A model generated the notes under the pieces. That model saw only the letters and a program-made list of their open reading frames with translations. It searched no databases and was not told the DNA's origin. The position numbers and the translations under genes are program-made. Source: Porites lobata (Eukaryota; Cnidaria; Anthozoa; Scleractinia; Poritidae). Taken from it: a stretch of 64,000 nt of DNA. Positions within the stretch are counted from its first letter, which is position 1. The number at the start of each line of letters is the position of its first letter. Positions 33,501 through 45,835 of this stretch are shown here, piece after piece. The DNA lies in the NCBI GenBank assembly GCA_942486035.1, contig CALNXK010000022.1, forward strand, positions 1,227,501 through 1,291,500. The letters run 5' to 3'.

Positions 33501-36500
33501 TTTTGTTACAAAAAGATGGATTTACACTCAGTGTTTTTTGTTTAAAAGCTCAAGGATAATAGCCAAGCATGTGAAATACTTTCTCTCTTTCCTCCAATTG
33601 TTGCTTCCCCCTTGGCTGGCAATTTTCAAATGCACTCTTGTAATTTGCTCGCTCTGCTATGCCTGATTGTAATTTTTGAGTCTGAGGATGAAACCTTATG
33701 GTGTGACTTTCCACGTGAAACCTCTTTGATGATCCTTTTACAATGGTTTACCTTCTTTTTAGAAATGAAATTTAGAATCAGCCAGAGTAGGGTGCAAAGA
33801 AAATCATTTATACAGCTTGCCATTCGGGCAAGCTGAAGCTAGCATTTACTAGCCCAGACGTCATTTCAACTAGCCCCAGAAGCTTTTCGTCAAGCAGAAT
33901 TGATTTCACACTTCTTCTGTCATTCGAATTCGTCAAAGAACATCACTTGCCCGTCGAGCAAGTTAAAAACAGATTTCACTAGCCCGATAGCAAAATCCAC
34001 TAGCCCTGGGCTATCAGACACTACTTTCTTTGCACGCTGCAGAGGACACCAGACGGAGGGGAAGAGAAAGACTATTAAAAAGGTGAACAAACATAAACAA
34101 GTAACAGTAAATTGATTACTCTTCGTTTGGCTTGATCCTCTGCTATTATTTGTGACCTCCATTCATCAATTTTCTTATGCAGAACCTTCTTTCTCTCCTC
34201 AGCTTCCTTTTTCAGCGCATGCTCTTCTTTTCTTCTCTTTTTCTGCCATTCCTAAAAAATAAACCAACTTACACTATTAGCAAAACAAAGTGAAATTCCA
34301 AAGGATGTGAAAAACTATTAACATATGGTACCCATAGCCTGCCGAATAAAACCAACTAAGTTTACTTTCATCTCACCCGTTTTTTCTTTCTTTTCACTGC
34401 TTGTTGTTCGAGATGATTAATTTCTTCAGAGGAGGAAAACTGAGCTTGAATCTGTTCAATCCTAGCCTACAGAAGAAAAAAAGTTTCTTGATAAGATTTT
34501 GTAAAGGTTTTTAAACAAGACAAACATAAACAGGGAATACCGGCCCAATTACTGCAAAAGAAGGATGGTGACTGCTCTCGATGATGATGATGATGATGAT
34601 GATAATGACAATAAGAATAATGATGATGATGACAATGGTGATGACGACAGTGGTAGTGGTGGTATCAAAATCATTAAATACTATTAACAAAGAAAATTTT
34701 ATATTATAGTCAATGGAGATGAGCGGATATTGACTGTGAGAGGGCACAGCAGAACTTTCCGCTTCAGTTACTTTACAACCTAAGGGTCGCTTTCTCTACT
34801 CAGTCTAGCATCAAGCTTTAAACCTTTTGCTTTGTAGAATGACAACTAATTTCTGGTCAGCTGAGAATGCAAGATGGCAATTTTCCTCTAAAAACCACCA
34901 TTACAACAGGACTTCTCTAGATGAACACTTCTCTTTAAGATCTTACGTCAACAAATGTACTCTCTGCCACACTGTTCAGTTTTCACATGCCGGTGACAGG
35001 ATAAAATTAAGATGCTTCCTCCTTTGGTGTAGCATTCTTTGTTCTTAAGACTTTATAATGCTTTATTAAGCAGGGACTATAAGAAGAAATAATTGAGCCT
35101 CTTAATTTGCTCTGTTAGATTCTGCCTTATTTGAAATGTCAGAGTTTGGCTATCATTGACCTTTCACAAGCAACTACATTTTCTGGCATCTCTGCAGGAG
35201 CTATGGTAAAGGGTGGGGAATTATTCCTTAAGGTTTCAATGTTTCCCATCAGTTACTGACCTTTAATGTTTGAGCCCTGTTTATTTCTTTTACCCATTCC
35301 ATTTCATTGTGATGTGAAGCAAGTGCAGCCAATTTATCTCTCTGAAGTGACAACTCTGCAATTAGCTGCAGCCAATCTGTCATGAGCTGTTTAGCTTCAT
35401 ATAACTGCCAAAAATATAAAAGAACAAAACAATAAGCAAAGAATATTAATACCTCCTGCAGAGGACGCCTTTCTTTACAATCCAGGGTTAAGAATTCACA
35501 AGCTTTTGCTTCCAAGATAAATGTAGGATGCTGGTACTGTCTGGGTGTTGTTGGGTTAATTATTAACCCAATGACACCCGGGGTCAATTTGATAAAACTT
35601 TTGCAAGTGTAATTTAGTCCCAAGGAAATTGTTTTTCACCTGAAGATGAACGTATAAATGTGTAAAATCTCAAGACTGAATCCCAGAAAGGTATCTTACA
35701 CAACCACCATAACAAAGGCTCATTGTTTTGACAATCACTCAATGCTACAGGGTGAATCCAGTGGAGAGCATGAGCCAAGATCCTTATAAACCTACTCAAA
35801 TCAAGAAAAGTACACTTCCTACAACCTAACAATCTACATGAAATGCTTCCCAGTCTTCGCCAACATGCAAATGAAAGTTTTCATTTTCTTTGAGGAATCA
35901 TATATAAAGAAAATGACTCCTTTATCACCTGTGAAACAGGTTTTAAAAGTTAAAAAAGGTAAACCTTTAAATGGCTGTGTGGCTCTGCTTGTTTTTCCTG
36001 TTTCACAAGTCCTCTTTCTCTTAAAAACTGATTAATCCACCCTTGGCTTGTTGTCTCTTGTGCTGTAACTGCTGCATTGACCTGAGGTTGATTAGCAGAA
36101 CATGCGGCCAAAGGCACCGTTGGTACTGACAAATTGCCTGGCAAAGGAGGGGGAAATTGCATGGGTGTTAGTGTTAGTGGTGGAGGTACTGTTATGGGCC
36201 CTGAAAATGAGGGTGGAAAGGTCTCCGGAAAATGTTGCACAGGTCCCACTGGTCCATGGATGGTAGTTTGAAAAGAATTAGTCTGTGATAGTTGTGGTCC
36301 ACCAGATGGAAAAGATGAAGACGATTTTGCCATTTGCGAGATATCACTGCTCATTGTTTGACTGCTGCTTTGAAGAAACGGCAATTGTCCAAGAGGAGGG
36401 AAAGCTAGAGAATTGCTAGGACTTGAGTTTGCCAGCTGTCTTTCTGAATTGATAAACTGACCAGACGGTAACGGATGTCTTGTAATCTGCGATGATTGTA

Positions 36501-36780
36501 TGGCCATTGGATGCTTTTCTTGTTGCAAGTTGATGTGGTTATGAGGGAATCGTGAAGGGAACTGAAGATCAGAATGCATGACATCTCCTCTTGGAATTAT
36601 TTGTGGAAAATTTCCTCGCACAAAATTCGTTAATGAGTGATTCGATTGGGGTGAAAACGAATTAGGGGGCATTCCTGGATATTTGGGTTGAAAATAAGGA
36701 TTTTCAGTGGGCAAAGACGACGAATTGTGCTGATTATGAGACTGAAAATGTGCTGCTGGAAAGCGTGCACCGTCCGCCAT
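30505..36780 (-). CDS. PDCD7: PDCD7, U11/U12 small nuclear ribonucleoprotein 59 kDa protein
   Basis: Eight exons in transcript order: 36780-35965, 35404-35261, 34466-34377, 34251-34120, 33376-33238, 32600-32415, 31231-31144, 30631-30505. They join in phase to 573 aa (human about 485). The start is the ATG at 36780 (MADGARFPAAHF); the frame is open upstream only through a TTG. Residues 1-250 are Pro/Gln/Ser-rich and disordered, as in PDCD7. The middle is coiled-coil and Lys/Glu-rich (EWQKKRRKEEHALKKEAEER). Family signatures: ELYEAEEKTLRVML; DPMDWFRSYYKQGEHSVQSL; RRQWDAFLVPD; SSDLWATAI at the end. Known role: a bridge protein of the U11/U12 di-snRNP that recognises minor (U12-type) introns. Its introns hold several repeats. 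It is divergent with PTAR1. Confidence 0.93.
31590..31842. mobile_element. 253-bp foldback MITE in PDCD7 intron
   Basis: Left end CTGGTTTTCACTAGCGCATA, right end TATGCGCTAGTGAAAACCAG: perfect 20-bp inverted repeats, with AAGCATAAGCATAAGCAC continuing. In the centre CAATATGGCGGACG and CGTCCGCCATATTG form a perfect hairpin. No target-site duplication recognised. Confidence 0.8.
31985..32150 (+). repeat. SINE-like interspersed family 2, copy b
   Basis: CACGTCGTAGCCGTGCAGTG, AAGAAATGCACAGAAAAGCG, GATGCACGTGCAGAG, GTTGTTTTGTTGATCT, then GTTTTCGTTACCGTCGCCGT. Matches 45640-45835 and the complement of 25365-25530. Confidence 0.65.
33812..34041 (-). repeat. Interspersed family 3, copy b
   Basis: Same unit as 29327-29520, here inside a PDCD7 intron. 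The minus-strand frame QRAKKVVSDSPGLVDFAIGL stays open longer. GGGCTAGT/GGGCAAGT motifs recur about every 30-60 bp, so the repeat itself may have grown from a small tandem motif. Confidence 0.75.
34580..34664. repeat. (GAT)n-rich microsatellite in PDCD7 intron
   Basis: Seven perfect GAT units followed by imperfect GAT/GAC/AAT units. Confidence 0.85.
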
Positions 36781-36849
36781 TTTGAATTTTGCCAAAAAGC
36801 TAGGCAGCAAAGTCCCTAAAGCCTGGTTACCAATTAAAGAATAACAAAG
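36781..36849. promoter_or_regulatory. Bidirectional PDCD7/PTAR1 promoter region
   Basis: Only 69 bp separate the ATGs of the divergent PDCD7 (-) and PTAR1 (+) genes. Each ATG lies in a YY1-type motif: AAAATGGCGGAC for PDCD7 and AAGATGGCGGCC for PTAR1. No TATA box was seen. Transcription starts may overlap this short segment. Confidence 0.65.
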
Positions 36850-39800
36850 ATGGCGGCCACTTGTTGCTCTGTTGACCTTGGAGAAAAGTTATTCTGCTCT
36901 TTAAACCAGGCCTTTATCGTGGATCCTGAAATGTAAGTCATTGAACTTATGTTTTTCCTCCTCGTTTTTTTCATACTATGAATTGAATGTTTTAAGATGT
37001 GGGTAGATTTCCGAGTGACCTTTGGTAGTATGAAGTTATACATGTTCTTTTTCATTTCATCACTTGAATAACACGTCACTGAACGTGTCTCTACATGTAT
37101 TCATGCGCGCTTTCTGGGGTTTAAAATTATTTTAGCCTTTTATCTTACTGAAACGTAAAAAGAATCATAGCCGAGAAAAGGGCCGCCATAGTTTGTCATT
37201 ATTTTTAACTTAACTTTATTATTCCATCGTTCATATAGTACAAACTCAGTAAAGCCAAAGCCGGGAGCTTATACGGCCTGTGGTCAGAATGACAGAAATT
37301 ATTTTATATAGAAATGAAGACTGTAGGCTAAACTATAACTATTATTATTTTTAGGTTTTCCCAATAAGTAGCATACCTACAATTTTACCTTGATGTTTTA
37401 TTAATACTACAAAAACACCCAAGGAAGTTACATGGCCAGTTTTCATTAGAGACTCTAACATACAAAGTCTCCATATACAGATATGGGTAAATTACCTGTA
37501 CCCGACTGGCTGTAAATACTGGTAGATTGCCTCTTACCCAAGAGAAACGGTTAGGCTATCTGTTGGACCTGTGATACCATTACCACATCTGGTAAACTAT
37601 GGTTGCCCTTTATATAGCTATGTGAAAAACATATTTGTTTATCCGTACCCATACGGTAAGAAAGGGTGTATTTTAAGGTCCCTTTTTTGCCACTATCCAA
37701 ACTTGAAGGAATTCTGAAATTCAGGCTAGCTCCTAATTTCATATGCTTTTTTTTTTTCAGTGATGAAATTGACATCATACCATGTATGCACTGTCAAGAG
37801 GAACACAATAATGAGAAAGAAGATCCATTTATTATTGTCAGCCATAAGCTTGGGATCAAGTCATGGTGTATTAAACCTCTTTTTCTGTTTGCTTATAACA
37901 AGCTTATTAGGAGTCGTATTAAAGGCAAGAAGGACTGTAACTTATCAGGTGATTTTTTTTTTATTTCTGAGGCATAATACTTGTACATTTTACTCCAAAA
38001 TAGTGGCATACTTAGTTTTGTTTTCATCTTACGTTGGAATAAATTCTTACATTTTTCTGCTTGTTTTTGAAGCATTATGGAAGTTGTTTTCTTTGTAATA
38101 AATCATCAAATGACAAATTGCATTCCATTTTTAGTCACAGAATCTGTTCAACTGAGTAGAGCTGTTCTGTTGGTGAATGCTGAGTGTTATACAGCTTGGA
38201 ACGCAAGGTAGGATACTGATTAGCCTTGAGCTACAGACTGTAGTAGCACATCCCACCATGCTAGTGTAATCTTTATCACAAGCTTTTTTTTTTTTTTTTT
38301 TTTTTAAAGAAAAAGGCTTCCTTGTTTATTTGTTTTTGATTGCCTTAAAAGGCAATGTTTGTAGTCCTTTCAAAGATTATTTTAATCTTTTAATCCACGA
38401 TGTTAATACGAGGAACAGCGGGACCACCATTGCTTTGCCGAAAGTGAAACTTGACTTTGCTCGAAAAAGTTTTTACTTTTTAGGCGCTTCAGCTTTTAAT
38501 TCTTTACCTTTAAAAATCAAGCAAATTAGCTGTAGGATACTATTTAGGGAGTCTTTAGATCAATTTTTTGTATAGTGTAGTTAGTTAGTTGCGTAGTCAT
38601 TCTTATCTTATTTTAGTTTTTATCCTTATATTATGTTACTATGACAGGACCCCTTTGATAACAGTGCTCTTGCACTGAAGGGCTATCCTGTATAAATATT
38701 CGTTATTATTATTATTATTATTATTTGAAAGTCAAACCAAAGTTTTTTTTTACCCGTTAAGAGATACCAATTATTTTTAACTTTTAGACAAGGTCTGGGC
38801 TTAGCTTGACCATTGCCAATTTCCTTTTTTATGTAGTCACCTCAAGATATCACACAATTTTCCCTGATGACCTGCCTCAACTTGCAACATTTCTTTACTT
38901 CCATTTGAATGACTAAAGTTATTTTGGATTTACATGTCTTATTACTCAGTGAGCTTATTTATAATTTATTAATTTGTTCACTCTCTGACTCACTCACTCA
39001 CTCATTTATTCATTCATTCATTCAGTCACTGAGTTCTCACTCACTCTCTTGCTGGTTCGCTCCCTCATTCGTCCATTCATTTACAAAAAATGATAACTCT
39101 CTTTATCAACTTAACAATTAATGGTAATACGTTATATTTACTTAAATAACGATGATACCTACTAAAATCCTCAGATTACAGATCCTGTATTCAAAATGGA
39201 ATTGATTAATAGCTTGTCGTTTTTGGTTTTGTTTAATATTATCCTGGTTAATTTGCTACAGAGGTGGATATCAAGACCTTTACTGAACTTTTTCATTCAT
39301 TTTTTCCTTCCTTTTTCATTCATTCTTTCACTTGTTCCTCCATTCCTTCATTTATTTATTCATTTTTGTTTCTGTCAAATATGCATGTTCAATATTGTAA
39401 ATAAAGTTGCTTCATAATTTCCTTACCCCATCTTAATTTGTTCTTCTTATTTTTGTGGTGACTAGGAAGGAAATGATCACATCTGGTGTCCTGAATTTAG
39501 TTGATGACTGGAAGTTTTCAGGTGTTGTTCTTTCAAAGCACCCAAGAAGTGCAGAGACATTTAGTCATAGGTGAGAGCTGCAGCTTTTACAGCAAATTCA
39601 TGGCAGTGTTGTGATGGACTTTAGACTTATTCCCCCATTCTTAATTGACTAGTAAATGCTTTAGCTAGCAAGAGGCAAGACAAGGTACTTGCCTCGTCAA
39701 GGTTTTAATTCAAAATAATGATAAAAACAAAACAACAAACAAATGAAAAAAGACAACATTTAATTGAGAAAAAAACCACCAGTTGAATAATATTGATTTT

Positions 39801-41989
39801 TCTGAAGAGATACATGTTCCTTATGTCAAAATCTATTCTGAAAATAACTTGTTAGCATAAAAGCTTCTTGATTTAAAAAATTGTTGGTCTTGTGCAGCTA
39901 ATACCTTGGTGATCACGGATCTTGCCTCCTTTATGCCACAAGTCTGCATGAGCCCTATGGCCCTGCTGGTGGATGATGATGATGATGATGTTCAGGATGA
40001 GTGATGATAATGTGATCCAAATTGAAGTGAATACATGATCTGGTTTTTATTTTATATTCAGGAGGTGGACAATAGTTCAACTTGGGAAGCATAAAGGACA
40101 GGGTGAATTTATCCAGAGTTATTTAAGGACTGAGTTGGCTATCACCCTTCGCGCTGCTGCGTGTTATGCTGATAACTACACTGCATGGAGTCACAGGGCG
40201 TGGCTGGTGGATCGATTCATGTATGATAAGAAAAAGGTAATTTGAATTCATACATGTCTAACACACAAACTTCTTCACCCTTTAAGCCCTAATAGTGATC
40301 AGCATGAAATTTCTCCTTGCAATACAAATGATTTGTCAAACAGAGTGGTCATGAGAATTATAGACATGATCACCCAAGATGTTGATGTTAGGGTTTGAAG
40401 GGTTAAGTACATGAAACATGTCCTAAGCAGGTATGTATGTCCTTAGTCTAAATTTCAAATACGTTTGTTTCGCAGTTTGGGAAGCAGGCCTGTACCTGTT
40501 GATTTTTAACCCATCTTTATGTTGTTTGTGGCCATTTAATCTAGTCTTATGTTGCTGTTTCAAGGCCATGTTGCTTATCAGAATTTTACCCTAACAGGGC
40601 CTTGACCTTATCCTGGGTTCTGGGAATCAGCTGAGATTTCTTAATCAATCATTGAGTTTAATTCAGATTGATCCACCTGATTGATAACTGATTATAATCG
40701 GAAAGTATCATTATAAAGGGTAATATTTCCCTTAGGACGACCACTGTACTGTGTTTTAGAACAAGACAAAAACATATGAAATGTATCAGAAAATTAAAGG
40801 GACATCAGTAGATTTGACCATGTTCGTCATAGAGTTCCAGTAGCTCTGTGGTTAGAGCATCCAGTCTAGAACTAGGGTGTCATGACTTGGATTCTCATCT
40901 GGGGCTCAGAATATTTTCTGTGCTTTCAGGTGATCAAATTGAAAAGATGGAACACACGTTTTTAGGTTCAGTTGCTATTCTCCCATCATCTCACAAAAAT
41001 CAAAGGAGGCCTAGGATGATGAGTTGCTGTTCTTCCTTCTTTACTTCCCTACCCACCCCTCCCTGTCAAATGATACCCTTGTTTCCTTTTTTTTTGGAGT
41101 GAAAAGTTATGAATATATTTATATACATTGTAGCTCTCTCTGATTGCCATATCACACTGAGGAAGAAAAATCCTTTAAAGAAGGGAAGTTCTAAGCTAAT
41201 AATGAGTGAACCTTGGTTCCTCTTGTCTCTTCTGACTTATACATGCATGTGGTCATACATCGTTCTTAGTTCATTTATGCTTTCTATTTTTACCTCAGAA
41301 ACTGTTTAGTGAACTTCAAGGCATCAGAGCTTGGGCAGAGAGTCATATCTCTGATAACTGCTGTTTCCATCATCGCCAGCTCCTCCATAGACACCTTAAG
41401 AATGTATGGTAAGAAGGAAAACAGAGCGCTGAGTTACAGACATCTTATGAAATGTTTGCAGTCATTAAGTGTGTGCTTTAGTCAGTTACCTAATATAAAC
41501 AGTGAACATTTTTAAAGTAGTTTTTTTAAATGGGCTTAGTTTGAATACAATTTAGCACTATGAGAAATTCTTACTAAAAGTAGAAAGTTATCAGAGATTT
41601 TATCACAATTTATTGATTTCAATCAGGCTGATGTCGTGAATTTAGCATTCTCTGTACGGTCAAACCACTTTAATATGGACACTGAGAAGGTCATAGAAAG
41701 TGTCCATATAAGGGCTTAAAGGAGAAAGCAAACTGTCCGTAATAATGAGGTGTCCGTACTAAGCGGGTGTCCATAAAGCAAGGTTTAACTGTATATGTGA
41801 AAGTGCTAATCTTTCTTTCGTTACGCATTTATTAAAGAGAAAAAAAAAAGGTCCAAACACAAAAAGACAGTCAAAAAGGTCAAAAAAATGTCCCATTAGA
41901 AAATCAGCTGTCAAGCACTTTTATTAGTCTTTTTTATAATTTACGTAATGTTTGATATGTATTGTATTGAACGAATAAAGACATTATTA

Positions 41990-42040
<51 letters not shown>

Positions 42041-43737
42041 TATTACATGTATTATGAAAGAAAAAAGTCAAATTGCAATCTTTTGTTCATGTCTGCTCTA
42101 GATAACAAATTACCTTGGAACTGAAGTTGGCATATTAAACACCTTCACTATCCATGCTCTCGTCCCAGATGACTGGATGCGACTTTTTTTCGAGCCATGC
42201 GCTATAGCCTGTGTACAGCTGCCTCCTCCCCTCAAACCAAATCAGGGAGAGAGACGTCTGTATCGTGCCGCTTTTAATATTGTGTTCCCGTGTACATTTG
42301 CATATTTTTTTGTTTTACTCTGACACCTGAAAATGTGGCGTGTTGACTACTCTTGAAAAAGACGTTCGCAGTTATTTTAGATTCGTTAGCTAGGCTCTAG
42401 CTAAAATATTTACTAGATAAAATGTCATTAGTTAGTACTCTTTTCTTTACAAAGAGTATATTGTGCTTTGGAGGATTCTAACACGTTCTTCTGTCATAAA
42501 TGCACTATAACCATGCTCTTTGTTTGTTCTTTACGAACAAATACTACAAGAGTTTAGGTTGCAACTCTCACTCGTTCCTGCATTCCCTCATCTTTTACAT
42601 GAAAAGTTTTAGGGTATAATTTGTATTGATATTTAATATTGTGCATCCTTCATTTTGTAATATATAGGCCTCAAACTCATTTATGTTTTATTCAGTTCAA
42701 AAGGTGAGGTTGTTCATTTACTGCTGTCAGAAGTGGAATTCATCACTGATCTTATTTTAACTTTTCCTGGACATGAAGTTTTGTGGTATCATAGGTGAGA
42801 TTTTTATCTTCTTTATTTTAGAAATTTGACGCCCGCTTCAGTCGTTTCTAATTTACGTTGACTCGTTTCTGCTAACTTTGGCCCTACAAACAAGTCGGGG
42901 ATTGTTATTTATGTTGGGGTGAAGTTCCACTGTCGCGTAGTTTTTACGTGCGTTAGTAAAATCGACTAAAATAATATAAAAGCGTACCGGCGAGCGTAAA
43001 AAGTACGCAACAGTGGAAATCCTTCTTCACAGAATATAGCTGGTTCGCGGAGTTTTTAATAAATCGAAATAAACTTCCAACCACAGACATGTCCCTTAGT
43101 AATTTGATAGTAAAGTGCCTTTTATCATGTTTTATGGTTGAACATGATTTTCAGTGCTGGAGCATTGAAGACTCGTTTATGAGAGAGGAGCTACATATAC
43201 AACTGTACAAAATATTTCTTAAGCGGAAATTCTTTCAACTGAATTCCTTCCCTTGTAAAATTTGGGTCAAAAAAGTGTTTTTTTTTCCTTCACAGACGAT
43301 TCGTATATCACATTTGGAACCATTGGTTTGCAGATGTTGGTCCGCAGACCGTTAGGGAAATAGCAAACAGTCCAGAAAGAAATGGGGATTGTAATACAGA
43401 TAATATCAACAGAACTTCAAGACGAACTTCACCATCTATCATTCCTTCGTTACTTGAGCTGGCTAGCAGCTCTTTTAAGATATTAACAGAGTCAAAGTCA
43501 AGGTCAAGACTCAAGACACCTATAACAGATGGCACGTTTTTACCTCTTTCTACCCCCTCTGAGTTCAAGTTTTGCGACGGTGTCATTGCTGAGTGTAAAG
43601 GGCCCGAGGGGGAGGTACAACGGAGTTGTGCATTAAATTACAAACGGTGGTTGTTGATAAGAAGTACTCCTCATCAGTTGAACTGCAATGGGGCTGCTTT
43701 CACACCTAAAGTAGTAAAAGAGCCTGGATTATCGTAG
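36850..43737 (+). CDS. PTAR1: PTAR1, protein prenyltransferase alpha-subunit repeat protein
   Basis: Eight exons: 36850-36932, 37761-37948, 38135-38207, 39466-39570, 40062-40236, 41299-41408, 42696-42794, 43296-43737 (TAG 43735-43737). They join in phase to 424 aa (human about 402). The N-terminal signature is EIDIIPCMHCQEEHNNEKED, followed by HKLGIKSWCIKPLFLFAYNK, as in PTAR1. PPTA-like repeats follow, with NAECYTAWNARKEMI, ADNYTAWSHRAWLVDRF, FHHRQLLHRH and FPGHEVLWYHRRFVYHIWNH. The C-terminus (ALNYKRWLLIRS) matches the human end. Known role: with RABGGTB it forms a geranylgeranyltransferase (type III) acting on proteins such as YKT6. The C-terminal part has a Ser/Thr-rich insert (SFKILTESKSRSRLKTPI). 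Start is the ATG at 36850. No frame break was found. Confidence 0.94.
38310..38726 (+). mobile_element. 5'-truncated non-LTR retrotransposon end in PTAR1 intron
   Basis: An open frame reads HDVNTRNSGTTIALPKVKLD, then FARKSFYFLGASAFNSLPLKIKQ, matching the C-terminal stretch (TR------P----R-SF---GA--WN-LP--IK) of many LINE reverse transcriptase proteins. It ends in TATAAATATTCG and (TTA)n at 38700-38726. A T-run precedes it. Confidence 0.7.
41657..41791. mobile_element. Pogo/Tigger-like MITE, copy 3 (PTAR1 intron)
   Basis: Left end CGGTCAAACCACTTTAATAT, right end GCAAGGTTTAACTG, TA outside both ends. GGTCATAGAAAGTGTCCATA and GTCCGTAATAATGAGGTGTC match copies 1 and 2. Confidence 0.75.
41925..42046 (+). 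repeat. (ATT)n tail of a probable retroelement, PTAR1 intron
   Basis: GTATTGAACGAATAAAGACA leads into about 60 bases of (ATT)n. A poly(A)-like AATAAAG just before the repeat suits a LINE 3' end. Confidence 0.65.
42895..43026. mobile_element. MITE with TTCCACTGTCGCGTA ends, PTAR1 intron
   Basis: Left end TTCCACTGTCGCGTAGTTTT and right end AAAAAGTACGCAACAGTGGA are inverted. A fragment with matching ends lies at 51416-51594. Confidence 0.65.
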
Positions 43738-44820
43738 TGAACTAAGCTATTGTTTCTGAACAGAAACGCCTGCAGTAAAGTTAACTCGACCAGGCCAGTA
43801 TAAATACCGTAAATGAATGAATGAAAGAAATGAATTAACTCTATTTATACAGTGATTTCTAAAGATGATGTATTATATATTTAGGTACCATGGCCTTTCA
43901 GTCCAAAATTCTCCCTTAGCCTGTTTGTGCAGTGTTCATATTCAATAACTGAGCGATTTCTCGCGCCATGTTTACTTGAGAGCTATGGCCTATAAGAGTA
44001 TAGACAATACAAAAAATTGTTTATTTGTTTAGTAGAAAAGAATGGTATAGCCATTCGTTGTTTAGGATAATAATGGTGAAAGATACTCAAGATGGAGAGT
44101 GGACTAAAAAGAGAAGATCGACTTAATACATTTGCTCCCCTGAGAGTAGGGACTTGTTAAACAGCGAACAGTAATGCCTTAAAATCGCGTCCACAGAGAA
44201 GGTAAAGCCTTCTTATTTTCAATTTATACCGAAAAGCAGGTTGGAGAGATTAATGAAAACAAATCAGCCCGGGTGCTTTTGGGGCTCAATAACTGTTCAA
44301 AATTATATGTGAAGAAATGAGCGATTCTTAAAGAAGCGTTCATGCAGTACCCCAAAGATTCGTCTCATTTTGAGATTTGTAAGAACTCTATAAGTAGGCA
44401 ATAAGTTTGCTCTTTAACTGTAGGGGATTTTAGTCAAAGGATTTTTTGAGAAAATGGGACTTGGCTGGTGCTACTATAAACAAAATTTCTTAATGATATT
44501 TAAAGAATTCTTGCGGCTTATAATTGGCCGTAGAGGTTATTTTTAATAACATGATTTGACGATGGAATTAATTTTGTGTCCTGAAATACAAACCGAACTT
44601 CAATGAAAACAGACAAACAAAGTTCTAGAAAGTGAGAAATATGGGTGTCAATCGCTAATAAAGAAAAAATGCAAACAAAGTTTGCTATTTGTTGTAAATA
44701 GGTTTGTGAAAGAGTAAAGAAAGATTCCCTTCTGATAACAGAAAATAAATTCAATAGACTGTCAATAAGAAAAAGCTCATATGCAGATGTAGCAGCAAGA
44801 CAGGTAGGGGAAAGTACAGT
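43738..44820 (+). other. PTAR1 downstream spacer, nothing recognised
   Basis: AT-rich. It probably contains the PTAR1 3'UTR; an AATGAATGAATGAAAG patch occurs near 43812. No ORF or repeat I can name. Confidence 0.45.
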
Positions 44821-44975
44821 GCTGTCAACTCTCCCGGATAATCCAGAGAGACTACAAATTTTGGACCGTATCTCCCGGTCTCCAGATTAGAGTCTGAAAT
44901 CTCCCGGATAATCACCGAAGTTTGCCATTTCTTCAGTAGACTCGACCTTCCGACAATAAAATTTCAACTGTTTTG

Positions 44976-45033
<58 letters not shown>

Positions 45034-45299
45034 GTTTGAGCTATTTTAATGTTCACATCAAATTAAACGTTTCCTCATAAATGGCTCCGGAATGTCATTA
45101 TAAAAATGTGATTGACGGGAAGCAAACCAATCAGGTCAAAAACATCTTTTTCGCGCGTTTTGAGTCATCGCAAATTCATGAGGATGGGAGAGTATTTGAT
45201 GCACAAATGACGTCATGCACCCTGCGTTATGACGTTATCTACCATCCCTCTCCTATCAATTCTCAATATTTGAATACGTCCTCGTCGGGAGTTGACAGC
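44821..45299. mobile_element. 479-bp DNA-transposon-like element
   Basis: Inverted ends are GCTGTCAACTCTCCCGGAT (left) and GTCGGGAGTTGACAGC (right). CTCCCGGATAATC is repeated inside the left arm. It contains an (ATT)n stretch at 44976-45033. An open frame from 45081 (MAPECHYKNVIDGKQTNQ) lies in it, without a known domain. Confidence 0.6.
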
Positions 45300-45639
45300 C
45301 CCGTAAGTGCCCTTTATGGAAAGGAGGTTTTGATCAAATGCTTGCTGTATATTGATCCTCTAGTTAAACTAGAGTTACAATGTGGGCCTCAACTGCGCCA
45401 ATAATAACCAAATATCCCGAATACAACAACCGCAATTCAATGACAACAATAGGGACTTAAAGATCCAACGACGCGACGGCAATGAGAACGTCGCTCAAAA
45501 AGTGAATTTACGTTCTTTCAGTCTTGATCGCAATTATTCCTACCCACTTACTTTGTCAAATGTAGGCGAGCCCTCCTGGAGTTGAATTCTTAGGGACCAT
45601 ATGCAAGTACAAAAAGAGAAATTAAATTTCGTCGTTGCA

Positions 45640-45835
45640 TGTTTACGTCCTCCATACAACCCTAAATTACGCGTTTTCACGTCGTAGTCGTGCATAAACG
45701 GGCACAGAAATGTACAAAAACACGTGCTGCACGTGCAAAGTTGTTGTTTTGCTTATAAGATCTATTGTTTATTTGACCGTTCTCGTTGCTGTCCGCGTCG
45801 TTGGATCTTAAAGTCCCTAATAACTGTATAACAAC
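45640..45835 (+). repeat. SINE-like interspersed family 2, copy c
   Basis: CGTTTTCACGTCGTAGTCGT, GCACAGAAATGTACAAAAAC, GCTGCACGTGCAAAG, then TCTCGTTGCTGTCCGCGTCG and AAAGTCCCTAATAAC. Matches copies a and b. Confidence 0.65.

Noticed and set aside
36781..36810. Ten-residue N-terminal extension of PDCD7
   Set aside because: The upstream start would be TTG; the ATG at 36780 is in a good context.
45081..45404. 107-aa ORF MAPECHYKNV as a gene
   Set aside because: It straddles the right end of an inverted-repeat element, with no domain or splice support.
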